Below, piece after piece: positions 29,654 through 38,456 of a DNA stretch of 64,000 bases. The translations under genes and the position numbers were made by a program. The notes beneath the pieces were generated by a model. The model was given only the letters and a program-made list of their open reading frames with translations, had not been told where the DNA came from and did no database searches. The DNA is taken from NCBI GenBank assembly GCA_021850505.1, contig JAJZLW010000122.1, positions 13,248 to 77,247 on the forward strand, given 5' to 3'. Position 1 is the first letter of the stretch; every line of letters begins with the position of its first letter. Source of the stretch: Thermoplasmata archaeon (GTDB taxonomy: Archaea > Thermoplasmatota > Thermoplasmata > Thermoplasmatales > Thermoplasmataceae).

Positions 29654-31111
29654 ATGCTAAACGACTATCTATTAAGCATGTTCAGGTCCTTTTTCCGCCA
29701 GAATTATGGCAATTCCCTAATCATTAAAGGTAAACCAGGTGCTGGCAAAACATCGTTTGCCCTGGAGCTTCTTGATACTGTAAGATCTGAAGTGCCTGTT
29801 CATTACATATCAACTAGAGCATCAGAGGATCCACTTTTAATTAGATTTCCCTGGCTCGCTAATCTTTCCTCTGGGAAGAGGAGCGTGAATAAGGAGATTG
29901 AGAATATCTCGGCTTCTTCCAGATCCAGTCTGGAAGCACTGGAGAGAATGATTGAGGAGGGAAAAATCTCAAGGGGAAGCAGACCGACGTTGAGCCCAGG
30001 ACTTGTGTTAAATGTTGAGGAACTGCTCCCGGAGATTGAATTCCTTTATAGCTTTGTAGACCAGAATGTTGGAAAGAGCCCCTTAATCGTGATTGATTCA
30101 ATTGAGGCTCTATGTGAAAAGTATGATCTTGATCAGGGTCTTCTTTTCTCGATTATACAGAAGGATCTTGTTGAAGGAACAGGAGCGAATGTCATTGTCG
30201 TAATGGAAAGCTCAGTCGACAATAATCTGGATTACTATTCAGACGGCGTAGTATCGATGAGTTATGAATTAGTAAACAATTTTCTTGTGAGAACTATAAG
30301 ACTTGAGAAAATGAGAGGGGTTTCAATAGGCTCGAGCCCAGTTTATCTTTATTCACTTGAGGAAGGCAGGTTTCACTCTTTCAACAGGGATTCAATCAAA
30401 TACCCGGCCTCAAAGGTCTCTGATCCTAAGGATATATCAAACAGTCATCTTGAAGTACCGTTTGGAAATGCGACTTTTTCGAAGGTCCTTGAACAACCTG
30501 ATGATAAGATACCAGTTGGGTCTGTAGTTATTATACACAGAGAGGGAAAATCTACTTCTGTCGACAGATATGTCAACCTTTTAAAAAATAACCTCATCAA
30601 AGAAAACATATCAAGCGGAAGAGGAGTGATAGATATCACATCCTCAAGCTATGAATCATCGAGATCACTTGTACAGTGCCTGGACCCAGATTGGATGAAT
30701 CATTACATCACAGCTGAGAAATCTGACAGGCAGAGCCCATATATCATAAACATGGGTGGCAAATCACTGCTTGAAGATTTTCCACGTGAGGTTGTTGACT
30801 TTTACCTTTCATCTTCACAGAAACCGCATACATATATCCTATCAACGGATTTCCTTTCTTTTGTTTATGGTGAGTCATTTTACGGTGACCTTGCGAACCT
30901 CATAAATTCACTCAGGACGGGAAATCTGATAGTCATAATTGCTGATGATGAGGAATATTCAAAGATATTACATTTTGCCAGTTATATTATTCACATGTCT
31001 GATAACTTCGGTTATGTGACTGTTCACTCAGACCCATCTGAGATGTATCTGTGCAGCGTCGATGTTGGGGAAGATAGCTGGCCTTCAATAAAGCTTTCAA
31101 TCCTGGTCTAA
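29654..31111 (+). CDS. KaiC/RadA-superfamily ATPase, GvpD-like
   Basis: A RecA-fold ATPase of the archaeal KaiC/GvpD/RAD55 group, 485 residues. The Walker A motif is KGKPGAGKTSFALELLD (about residue 25), Walker B is PLIVIDSIEALCEKYD (about 142), and the IRLEKMRGVSIGSSPVYLYSLEEGRFHSF segment is the typical KaiC-group end of the domain. The second half (residues about 270-485) reads like a degenerate second domain: it has alternating strands, but no clear P-loop. GvpD regulates gas-vesicle genes in haloarchaea, yet no gas-vesicle genes lie here, so a general regulatory or signalling role is more likely. A TTTTTATATT box at 29601-29610 lies upstream. The end overlaps the opposite gene by 15 bases. 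Confidence 0.75.
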   Translation: MLNDYLLSMFRSFFRQNYGNSLIIKGKPGAGKTSFALELLDTVRSEVPVHYISTRASEDPLLIRFPWLANLSSGKRSVNKEIENISASSRSSLEALERMIEEGKISRGSRPTLSPGLVLNVEELLPEIEFLYSFVDQNVGKSPLIVIDSIEALCEKYDLDQGLLFSIIQKDLVEGTGANVIVVMESSVDNNLDYYSDGVVSMSYELVNNFLVRTIRLEKMRGVSIGSSPVYLYSLEEGRFHSFNRDSIKYPASKVSDPKDISNSHLEVPFGNATFSKVLEQPDDKIPVGSVVIIHREGKSTSVDRYVNLLKNNLIKENISSGRGVIDITSSSYESSRSLVQCLDPDWMNHYITAEKSDRQSPYIINMGGKSLLEDFPREVVDFYLSSSQKPHTYILSTDFLSFVYGESFYGDLANLINSLRTGNLIVIIADDEEYSKILHFASYIIHMSDNFGYVTVHSDPSEMYLCSVDVGEDSWPSIKLSILV

Positions 31112-31402
31112 CTTCTCACAAGCTGTCAGCTTTATTTCTTTGATCTGTGTTATAGAGGAACATCTATCCATATCCAGTGAATATGCATTTAAGAGTATAT
31201 CTGCAGTTAATTTTAGCAGTATCCTTGATGCAAGATCACAGTCATCTGTTTTCGAGTATATTGAAACTATCAACCTGTTACCGTTTAATTCTATGGAACA
31301 TTTGTGATTTTGTCTATTGAAGGATTCAGGTAGAATTGGGTTAGATGTTTCCTGATCGATCTGAATCTTCTTTATTTTTTCAGTAAGACCTGTGCTCATC
31401 AT
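31097..31402 (-). CDS. small protein, possibly the KEOPS subunit Pcc1
   Basis: About 101 residues. The central part (KCSIELNGNRLIVSIYSKTDDCDLASRILLKLTADILLNAY) has the strand-strand-Asp-helix pattern of Pcc1, the dimerising subunit of KEOPS, which makes the universal t6A base of tRNA. The match is weak and by eye only. No other KEOPS gene (kae1, bud32, cgi121) lies in the window. I start at the ATG at 31402, which follows AGGGGG by 5 bases; a TTTTATGT box near 31441 fits the start site. It overlaps the ATPase gene by 15 bases tail to tail, and its promoter region is shared with hemB on the other side. Confidence 0.5.
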   Translation of the reverse strand: MMSTGLTEKIKKIQIDQETSNPILPESFNRQNHKCSIELNGNRLIVSIYSKTDDCDLASRILLKLTADILLNAYSLDMDRCSSITQIKEIKLTACEKLDQD

Positions 31403-31468
31403 GAGTTCCCCCTGAACGACCAGAGAATACATTGTTACATAAAAGCAGGATAAGATTTAATTCATGCT

Positions 31469-32443
31469 GTGCGCTACCAACATGTGTATCCAGTAGAGCG
31501 TCCGAGGAGACTCCGGAAGTCTGAGTATATAAGGGATATGATAGCACAGTTCAAAGTCGACAAAAAGAAGCTTGTAATGCCCGTTTTCGTCGATGAGAAT
31601 ATTAAAGAAGCTCAAAAGATTGAAAGTATGCCCGGGATTTTCAGGTATCCCTTGTCAGGCCTGGAAGAATATTTTGGTAAGCTGGAAAATCTTGGGATCA
31701 GGACAATACTTCTATTCGGGATACCAAAAGAAAAGGATCCAACAGGTTCCTCCTCTTTTGATCCTAACGGTGTGGTTCAGAAAGCCCTGAAGATATGCGA
31801 TGAAACTTCCAGGTTGACAAGCATTGCTGATCTATGTCTCTGCGAATATACCGATCACGGTCATTGCGGTTTGATGGTAAACGGCAAGGTAGATAATGAC
31901 TCGACACTGGAAGTATATGGTAAGATAGCAATCTCTTATGCAGAGGCAGGGGCAGACATCGTTGCGCCTAGCGGTATGATGGATGGCCAGGTTTCAGCAA
32001 TCAGGTCTGCACTGGATACAGGTAACTTCAGGGAAACATTAATAATGTCATATTCCTCAAAGTTTGCTTCGACTTTATATGGCCCTTTCAGGGATGCTGC
32101 CAGTTCCTCACCGAAGTTTGGCGATAGGAGAGGATACCAGATGGATTATAGAAATTACAGGCAATCTCTTAAAGAGATAGAACTAGACGAACAGGAGGGG
32201 GCAGACATATTGATGGTAAAACCATCGCTGTTTTATCTGGATATAGTTGCAAAAGTTAGGGAGAGAACAAACCTGCCGCTTGCCGTATACAGCGTAAGTG
32301 CCGAATATACCATGATAAAGAATGCAGTGGACATGGGCCTTGTTCAGAAGGAAATAATAGAGGAGTCTCTGGTGGCACCATTCCGGGCAGGAGCAGATCT
32401 TCTTATTACATATTTTGCGGAATCATATGCAAATGAATTTTGA
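31469..32443 (+). CDS. hemB: delta-aminolevulinic acid dehydratase (porphobilinogen synthase)
   Basis: It condenses two 5-aminolevulinates to porphobilinogen. Landmarks are RPRRLRKSEYIRDMI, LVMPVFVDENI, the metal-site cysteines in LCLCEYTDHGHCG, the catalytic lysine in LIMSYSSKFASTLYGPFRDAA, and the second Schiff-base lysine in ADILMVKPSLFYLDI. VYSVSAEYTMIK follows. Length is about 324 residues. The CxCx7C-type set suggests a zinc enzyme. The start is a GTG at 31469; a second GTG at 31484 is also possible, since A/T boxes at about 31436-31460 could support either as a leaderless start. It sits 15 kb from hemL-hemC-hemD, completing the path to uroporphyrinogen III apart from hemA. Confidence 0.95.
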   Translation: MRYQHVYPVERPRRLRKSEYIRDMIAQFKVDKKKLVMPVFVDENIKEAQKIESMPGIFRYPLSGLEEYFGKLENLGIRTILLFGIPKEKDPTGSSSFDPNGVVQKALKICDETSRLTSIADLCLCEYTDHGHCGLMVNGKVDNDSTLEVYGKIAISYAEAGADIVAPSGMMDGQVSAIRSALDTGNFRETLIMSYSSKFASTLYGPFRDAASSSPKFGDRRGYQMDYRNYRQSLKEIELDEQEGADILMVKPSLFYLDIVAKVRERTNLPLAVYSVSAEYTMIKNAVDMGLVQKEIIEESLVAPFRAGADLLITYFAESYANEF

Positions 32444-32560
32444 GTGCTTATTTCAATAACCGAGGGAATTTTCAATCGCATTATGGACCCGATAAACCCA
32501 ATACTGCGTATTTCAAAATAATTATCTATTCGATACGTATATTGAAAATAGTGATTTAAA

Positions 32561-33172
32561 ATGCCAGTATATCTTGGAATGAAAGCACCAGACTTTACGG
32601 TGAACACAACTAAAGGGCCACTCGTTTTTTCCTCCTTAAAAGGGAAATGGGTACTTCTATTCTCACATCCAGCGGATTTTACTCCTGTCTGCACAACTGA
32701 GTTTTTGGCTTTTACCGAAAGATATGAAGATTTTAAAAAATTAGGAGTTGAACTTATTGGACTTAGCGTTGACAGCATATACAGCCATATAGCGTGGCTC
32801 AGAGATATAAATGAACATTATGGTGTCAATGTCCCGTTCCCGGTAATCGCTGATATCGAAAAAGAAGTCGCAAAGGCTTATAACCTATATGACGAGAAGT
32901 CAGGTGTAACTGTCAGGGGCGTATTCATAATTGATCCAAATCAGGTTGTAAGATGGATGATTTATTATCCCGCAGAAACCGGCAGAAATATGGATGAAAT
33001 ACTTAGGGTTGTAAAAGCACTTCAGTTCAACTGGGATAAAAAACTCGCGACGCCAGCGAACTGGAAACCGGGAGATGCAGGGATCGCAGGTGCACCTCTT
33101 ACCCTTGAAGATAGTCTTCAGAGGGACAAGGAAGGGGCGGAGCGCTGGTACCTGAAAAGGGTCAAACAATAA
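32561..33172 (+). CDS. peroxiredoxin, 1-Cys (Prx6-type)
   Basis: It reduces hydrogen peroxide and alkyl peroxides. The peroxidatic Cys lies in HPADFTPVCTTEF (about residue 45) and the conserved Arg in GVFIIDPNQVVRWMIYYP. I see no second Cys in the 203 residues, so it is a 1-Cys type and must be reduced by an external thiol partner. The C-terminal arm (NWDKKLATPANWKPGDA...ERWYLKRVKQ) is the long Prx6/AhpC2 form that builds ring decamers in archaea. A small gene of unknown function follows after 10 bases. The 117 bases before it hold an A/T-rich promoter region. Confidence 0.93.
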   Translation: MPVYLGMKAPDFTVNTTKGPLVFSSLKGKWVLLFSHPADFTPVCTTEFLAFTERYEDFKKLGVELIGLSVDSIYSHIAWLRDINEHYGVNVPFPVIADIEKEVAKAYNLYDEKSGVTVRGVFIIDPNQVVRWMIYYPAETGRNMDEILRVVKALQFNWDKKLATPANWKPGDAGIAGAPLTLEDSLQRDKEGAERWYLKRVKQ

Positions 33173-33182
33173 AGGCACTCTA

Positions 33183-33524
33183 ATGACAGAGTGCATAATG
33201 TACAATATAGTACTTGGGGAATTTCATCCCTCGACTATCTGCGTTGAAAGATCAAAATTTAATGATTCGCTGAAGGACATCATATCTCTAACTGACGTCG
33301 AAACCTCAACAGAAAGTCTCCAGGAGTATATATCAAATTATGCAAGGACTGATGAGATTAAGCCGGACGATAAGACAATTGGATTTGTGGTTTTCAATTT
33401 ACAGAAGAAAGTTCTCTCGATCTCCCTCGCTTCCCTCGATTTGGAGATGAGCGCGGTTATTTCCTCCTTAAAAGACCAGATTCAGAGGCTTGGATTCAAG
33501 GTAGAACTTGATCTGCCCGAATAA
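33183..33524 (+). CDS. uncharacterised 113-residue protein downstream of peroxiredoxin
   Basis: I do not recognise this protein. It starts MTECIMYNIVLGEF and has two parts: a helix-rich first half with many acidic and Ser/Thr residues, and a second half with the strand DKTIGFVVFNLQKKVLSISLASLD followed by a helix (SAVISSLKDQIQRLGF) and a short strand ending KVELDLPE. There are two Cys residues (4 and about 20), but no metal motif. It begins 10 bases after the peroxiredoxin stop, so it is probably co-transcribed. An internal ATG at 33198 is an alternative start. A link to peroxide reduction is only inferred from position. Confidence 0.65.
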   Translation: MTECIMYNIVLGEFHPSTICVERSKFNDSLKDIISLTDVETSTESLQEYISNYARTDEIKPDDKTIGFVVFNLQKKVLSISLASLDLEMSAVISSLKDQIQRLGFKVELDLPE

Positions 33525-33647
33525 TTTATTGGAAGAATATATTCAGAAACCAAGGTAATTTAAGGGTTTACATCGTTATTTTTAAATATCATATTGCGAA
33601 CACTTGGTTCCTCTTATCATTAATATTCTTTAGTAAAGACTTAAATA

Positions 33648-36600
33648 ATGAGTCATTATGCGTATGTTGTGGATTGTGTGAAACACTTTCTTAAATCTTC
33701 ACAAAAAAGTTTCCCAGTGCTTGTTGTCTTGATGTTTTTGTTTTCTGGGTTTTATATTGTTGCCGGTATAAACCAACCGGGCAATACTGGAAATCCATCA
33801 CCAATAAACACTCCTTATGTGTCTACTTCAAACTACGAAGTAACTTTTACAGAGACGGGATTGCCCAGCGGGATGAACTGGGGAGTTCAGGTTGGTTCTT
33901 TCTATGTAAGCGGAAACACTTCATCCTTGTCAATTCAACTTCCAGACGGATCGTATAACTATTACGTCTTTGAGTCCGGGATTTCAGATTACCTTTATTC
34001 CGGGTTTATATCAGTTTCCGGGAATTCATTAAGCCTGAATTTTAATTTTTACAAGGTCAGCCTGCAAACCGATGTTGGCCCCGGCTCAGAGTTATATATC
34101 GAAATTACAAATTCAACAGGTCTATCTATAATCACTATCATTACAAACGGTGAGAACCTCTACTTACCAGATGGAAACTTCTCTTATTCCCTCGGAATTT
34201 ACAACCTTACTGATAACAATTGTTATCGAACTGGTGGCGGGTATTTTTTAGTCAATAACTCCGGTGTAACGAAGACTTTTGCTTTTGACAGAATTTTATT
34301 TTCAACCTCCGGTCTCCCTGCGGGAGTTAACGCTTCTTGGGAAGTCAGCGTCTACAATGCTAAAAGTGGAATAAGTGCATCTTTGGTTACATATAACTCG
34401 TCTCTTTCATTTTACCTGCCGTCCGGAAATTATTCATACAGTGCGAGCGTTGATGAAGCGGAATTCTATACTCCAGGTTATTCTTACTTTGCCAGGGGTT
34501 ATATTAATACCTCTATTAGTTCAGTTGTTCCAACTTTTATCTTTAAAAATGTTGTGTTCACTTCCACTGACTTGCCATATGGTTCGTACTGGGGCATTAG
34601 TTTATACAATTTTTCTATTGGGTCGTATTTTACTTTTCAGGTCAATTCATCACTTTCAAAAATATCGGCATATCTTCCGTCCGGTTCATATCAGTATGAG
34701 AGCGCGTTATTTTCTCCTTCAGATCTAAATTATCCGTCCTATCAGAATTTTAGCTCCGTTGACCTCAATGTATCTGAAAATACAGTTAAGATGGTTTCCT
34801 TCCATGGAGTTTATAATTTAACATTCAACGCAAGTGGTTTACCTGGCGGAAATACCTATAAAATAATTCTGAATCAACTTCCGTCTTTAGATCTGTCGTC
34901 CTCTCACTCAATAAGTGTATTTATTCCGAATGGATACTATACCTATACAGTAAGTAATAACCAGGCGTCATTTTCCACTACATATAGGGTTGAGATAAAT
35001 AACCAGTCAGCAGTTGTTAATCTTGACTTCTACCCGCTTGAATTCAAGGTTAGCGGACCGCCTTCCTATTTCTGCTGGGAGTCTGAACTGTTCAATACTT
35101 CAAATTCTGCTTTCATTGGTTCTTCTCTGACGGTGTTCAATAATTACACATATTACCTCCTTCCGGGGAATTATTCGTATACTTTTCATACCTCAATTGA
35201 CCAATCCTCTAATTATCCGGCTAATGACGTTGGAAATGCAACCACTCCTGGAAAAGTATCAATTACTGATGGTCCCTTCATACAGGATGTTTCATTTAAC
35301 CTGGTGCCGGGATATTATTATCTTGTTTTGGACCTAAAGTTTTCAAGCTCTGCGTTCATTTATTCTCTTTCACTGACCAATAAAAGTGGTTATTTTGATT
35401 ATCATTATGATTTTTATATTTATTCGTCTGTAAATACAATGACTTTCATAGTACAAAATGGAACCTATAGTTACTATTTGTATGTTGACTACAGTTATCG
35501 CTCGACAACTTTTTCAGGAAATATACGCATAAATGGTACTACAATCATTAAAGCAATTGACTTAACCGGTCTAAACAGTGCATTTAATGTTCATTTCCTG
35601 GAAACTGGCTTGCCATCTGGTGACAGGTGGAGTGTCACTATCGACAATATATCACACAATTCCACATCTGATTCGATAAATTTCGCCTTCATCTATCCGC
35701 TTCCGCTTTCCCAAACTTATCTTTCTTTCGTTGTCGTCGGGCCTTCTGGTTTTTCGCCTTCTCCAGAACATGGATGCATAAATGTCAATTATGGATCAAG
35801 GATTAATCTGAATGTATCATTCTCGAATTCCATAAATCCCCTGGGACATGTAAGTTCCACTATACTCAGCAATACAAACAGTGTCATGAATGGTATCTTT
35901 TATACTGACTGTAATTTTTATTGCAATCCGAACACCGGTGGAGTATACGTCATGACTACTGATCCAAGTAATAATCTGGTATACTTTGTATCCTATCATA
36001 ATAGGAATGAAATTTCATCGCTTAATATATCATCTGAAGTTGTTAGACCAGTAGAACAGGTAAGTTGTTGTCTTAATTCATTGGCGTATGATTCACAGAA
36101 TGGCATGCTATATTTCGACGCTGGTTACATTATTGGTGAAATATCCACGTCCAGCAATAATCTCATTCTTCAGCAATCAACTTTATCATTCTATACAAAT
36201 GATCTCTTATACAACCCGTTAACTAATTTGCTGTATACGTATTCACCAGCCAACGGGAACATTAGCATATTCAACGCCACGACATTAAAGATTACTGATT
36301 CTTTGAAAGCTTCAACAACTCCAAACACTGGTGTCGTAGAAAGCATGACGTATAATCCTGTGTCCGGTGACGTAATAATCAAATATTTGCAATCCTGCAG
36401 TTTAGGTGTTCTAGACATTAATAATAATTCTCTGTCCGCAGTCAAACTTAATTTCTACCCTACTTCTATAACCTATGACACATCAACTAATACTGTAGAT
36501 GTTTTTGGCGTCAATTGTTCCGGGTATTCATTCACCGGTGTTTTTGAGTCCCTCAATGACAGAAATTATTCAGTGGTAAAATTAAAGAATATATCAGAAA

Positions 36601-36962
36601 TAGTCACCTCGTCCTATTTCAATCCAAACAACGGGTACTTTTACCTGGTCGTATATAATTCCACTAGTTATCTATACGATTACGGAAACGTGTTGGTGTT
36701 GAATGGACAGAACTGTTCTTTATTGGGCACAATCACCGTTGCTTCAGATCCTACTGACCTCATCTATGTTCCAGGCTATAATGTTCTTGTTGTGTCTTCA
36801 GGATTATTTGGAATATTATCTATTGTTGAATTACCTGGGCACCCATCGAGCAATATTGCTTTCATAATTATTCTGGGATCGATTGTTGCTGCGATTGTCA
36901 TTGTTGGTTCTGTGACCGCTCTCATAATTTCAAGACGATCAAAACTGAAATCCGCGAAATGA
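33648..36962 (+). CDS. large cell-surface protein with repeated beta domains and a C-terminal membrane anchor
   Basis: 1104 residues. A hydrophobic segment at about 22-42 is the signal or N-terminal anchor; a second at the very end (IIILGSIVAAIVIVGSVTALI, then RRSKLKSAK) anchors the protein with a short basic tail inside. Between them a motif recurs about six times: F-T-E-T-G-L-P-S-G-x-x-W-x-V, seen near residues 65, 225, 305, 395, 465 (worn) and 650. Each copy starts an Ig-like beta unit of 80-120 residues with LPSGSYSY-type turns. The last 350 residues hold NxxT/YDSxN strands like a YncE-type beta propeller (SDPTDLIYVPGYNVLVVSSG). Asn-x-Ser/Thr sites are abundant. Such proteins are typical of wall-less Thermoplasmatales surfaces. 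Confidence 0.75.
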   Translation: MSHYAYVVDCVKHFLKSSQKSFPVLVVLMFLFSGFYIVAGINQPGNTGNPSPINTPYVSTSNYEVTFTETGLPSGMNWGVQVGSFYVSGNTSSLSIQLPDGSYNYYVFESGISDYLYSGFISVSGNSLSLNFNFYKVSLQTDVGPGSELYIEITNSTGLSIITIITNGENLYLPDGNFSYSLGIYNLTDNNCYRTGGGYFLVNNSGVTKTFAFDRILFSTSGLPAGVNASWEVSVYNAKSGISASLVTYNSSLSFYLPSGNYSYSASVDEAEFYTPGYSYFARGYINTSISSVVPTFIFKNVVFTSTDLPYGSYWGISLYNFSIGSYFTFQVNSSLSKISAYLPSGSYQYESALFSPSDLNYPSYQNFSSVDLNVSENTVKMVSFHGVYNLTFNASGLPGGNTYKIILNQLPSLDLSSSHSISVFIPNGYYTYTVSNNQASFSTTYRVEINNQSAVVNLDFYPLEFKVSGPPSYFCWESELFNTSNSAFIGSSLTVFNNYTYYLLPGNYSYTFHTSIDQSSNYPANDVGNATTPGKVSITDGPFIQDVSFNLVPGYYYLVLDLKFSSSAFIYSLSLTNKSGYFDYHYDFYIYSSVNTMTFIVQNGTYSYYLYVDYSYRSTTFSGNIRINGTTIIKAIDLTGLNSAFNVHFLETGLPSGDRWSVTIDNISHNSTSDSINFAFIYPLPLSQTYLSFVVVGPSGFSPSPEHGCINVNYGSRINLNVSFSNSINPLGHVSSTILSNTNSVMNGIFYTDCNFYCNPNTGGVYVMTTDPSNNLVYFVSYHNRNEISSLNISSEVVRPVEQVSCCLNSLAYDSQNGMLYFDAGYIIGEISTSSNNLILQQSTLSFYTNDLLYNPLTNLLYTYSPANGNISIFNATTLKITDSLKASTTPNTGVVESMTYNPVSGDVIIKYLQSCSLGVLDINNNSLSAVKLNFYPTSITYDTSTNTVDVFGVNCSGYSFTGVFESLNDRNYSVVKLKNISEIVTSSYFNPNNGYFYLVVYNSTSYLYDYGNVLVLNGQNCSLLGTITVASDPTDLIYVPGYNVLVVSSGLFGILSIVELPGHPSSNIAFIIILGSIVAAIVIVGSVTALIISRRSKLKSAK

Positions 36963-36968
36963 TAGTAT

Positions 36969-37025
36969 TATGAATAAAATGCAAGGTGAAAGTATTTTTA
37001 TTTTCTATAAATTACTTTATTCATA
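36969..37025 (+). terminator. inverted repeat after the surface-protein gene
   Basis: TATGAATAAA (36969-36978) and TTTATTCATA (37016-37025) are exact 10-base inverted copies, enclosing a T-rich loop with TATTTTTATTTTC. This is a plausible transcription end for the surface gene, 7 bases after its stop. Confidence 0.4.
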
Positions 37026-37101
37026 GCGCAAAATGAGCATTATTTATCCTAAATTAAATGCCGCCTTTAAAACTTAAATACTACTGTTTGATTAGTTAAA
37101 C

Positions 37102-37386
37102 ATGTTTGATTCACCAATCGAGTGGGCAATAATTGTCCTTGTGATTCTGGTCCTTTTTGGTACGAAAAAACTGCCGGAATTTGCCAGAAACATCGGAAGG
37201 GCCACAGGCGAGTTCACCCGGGGGAAAATGGACGTAGAGCGTGAGCTTAGAGCCTCAGCCTCTGCCTCGGCATCATCATCAAATAAAAACGTTGCTGATG
37301 CAGCGAAGGCGCTTGGTATAGACACAGCAAATAAGGATGACGCTACGCTTAAAAATGAAATAGCAGAAAAACTCAAGACATCTTAA
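37102..37386 (+). CDS. tatA: twin-arginine translocase subunit TatA
   Basis: TatA forms the pore of the Tat pathway, which exports folded proteins. The 94 residues begin with a short hydrophobic helix (PIEWAIIVLVILVLF) followed by the hallmark FGTKKLPEFARNIGRATGEF amphipathic helix. A low-complexity Ala/Ser run (ASASASASSS) links to a charged C-terminal tail. The stop shares a TAATG junction with tatC, so the pair is translationally coupled. A TTTAAAACTTAAATAC stretch before 37102 holds the likely promoter. Neither large exported protein in the window has a twin-arginine signal. Confidence 0.93.
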   Translation: MFDSPIEWAIIVLVILVLFGTKKLPEFARNIGRATGEFTRGKMDVERELRASASASASSSNKNVADAAKALGIDTANKDDATLKNEIAEKLKTS

Positions 37387-38207
37387 TGGAATATGAAGGT
37401 TACCTTAACCTCTTTCTCTCACATCTCGACGAGCTCAGACTGAGGTTATTGAGGATTCTCAAGGTTTTTTTTATTTTTTTTGCAATTTTCCTGATTTTTG
37501 ACCTGCGGACGGTATCTTTCCTTGGTTTTAATTTTCCATTCTTATATCCCGACTTTTTCCACAATATTGGAGCTCAATTCTTCACTTCTATCGAACATCA
37601 CGTTCTAACCAAAGGGTATGTTACCATAACGCTGAATCCAACTGATGGTGTTGTGGCAGATTTTTACAGTGCCATGTTTCTGGGTTTTGCCATGACATTA
37701 CCGTTAACAATTGACCAGATAGGGAAATTTGTCTCTCCGGGATTGAAAGCAAATGAGTCGCAGGCACTGAGATCTGTTGTAGTACCTGGTTCACTGCTCT
37801 TCATCTTGGGTTCATTTGTAGGGATATATTTCTTCTTGCCAGATCTTTTCAGGATTTTCTATCTTTATGATGTGGGACTTGGAGCGGTGCCGGATCTAAG
37901 TATCAGTAAGCTTGTCTCGTTTATTTTTATCTACACGCTTATTTTTGGTCTTTCATTCGAGGTCCCAGTCTTCATGGTGATGCTGAGCAGGTTCGGAGTC
38001 ATTTCAGCATCATACTGGAAAGAAAAATGGCGATATGCCGTAGTTGGCGCATTGCTTTTCGGACTGATCCTGTCACCCGGTGTGACCGGCTTCACTATGA
38101 TGGCAATGGCAATACCCATGATACTCCTGTATTTCGCCGGCATCTATTTTGCCAGAAAAGCAGAATTAAAATATAGCACGGAACAAGAAACTGTCGTGGA
38201 TGCCTGA
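37386..38207 (+). CDS. tatC: twin-arginine translocase subunit TatC
   Basis: TatC is the multi-span receptor for twin-arginine signal peptides. The protein opens with the family signature LSHLDELRLRLLRIL, followed by the first membrane helix. Later segments show PLTIDQIGKFVSPGLKANE (cytoplasmic loop with the conserved F-x-x-P-G-L), and hydrophobic helices up to YFAGIYFARKAEL near the end; I count about six helices. Length is 273 residues. The first external loop (residues about 45-90) is longer than in bacterial TatC. It ends one base before the stop codon of an opposite-strand gene. Confidence 0.93.
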   Translation: MEYEGYLNLFLSHLDELRLRLLRILKVFFIFFAIFLIFDLRTVSFLGFNFPFLYPDFFHNIGAQFFTSIEHHVLTKGYVTITLNPTDGVVADFYSAMFLGFAMTLPLTIDQIGKFVSPGLKANESQALRSVVVPGSLLFILGSFVGIYFFLPDLFRIFYLYDVGLGAVPDLSISKLVSFIFIYTLIFGLSFEVPVFMVMLSRFGVISASYWKEKWRYAVVGALLFGLILSPGVTGFTMMAMAIPMILLYFAGIYFARKAELKYSTEQETVVDA

Positions 38208-38456
38208 TCAATACATTGTAAGGTTAAATTTCTCGTCCGCTTCTTCGTATGTTTTTCTGTCCCGAATGTTTAGAAGCCTAGAGATTCTTTCCATATGATC
38301 AGCATCAGATCTGTCATATAGTTCTCTTCCCAGGGCAAGCCTGGATAAGGTCTCATCAAAATATACCCATTCTCCGTGTTTTCTCAGACAGTGAACGCAC
38401 TCTGCGGCTTCATCTTCATCTTTATCCGCGTGAATAAAGCATTCCTTGTAACTCAT
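38208..38456 (-). CDS. small zinc-finger-like protein at the end of the complex I operon
   Basis: 82 residues, function unknown. The N-terminal half has a compact set of possible zinc ligands: YKECFIHADKDEDEAAECVHCLRKHG, that is C-x2-H ... C-x2-C-x4-H, like a B-box-type finger. The rest is helical and charged. I start at the ATG at 38456, which overlaps the stop of the preceding gene (ATGA) and follows GAGGTG by about 9 bases. It is the last gene of the nuo operon and is joined to the gene before it, so it is probably made together with complex I; a chaperone or assembly role is speculation. Confidence 0.7.
   Translation of the reverse strand: MSYKECFIHADKDEDEAAECVHCLRKHGEWVYFDETLSRLALGRELYDRSDADHMERISRLLNIRDRKTYEEADEKFNLTMY

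Noticed and set aside
33648..36962. Repeated motif in the surface-protein gene as a CRISPR or tandem DNA repeat
   Set aside because: The repetition is at protein level with diverged DNA and spacing of hundreds of bases; there are no short identical direct repeats.
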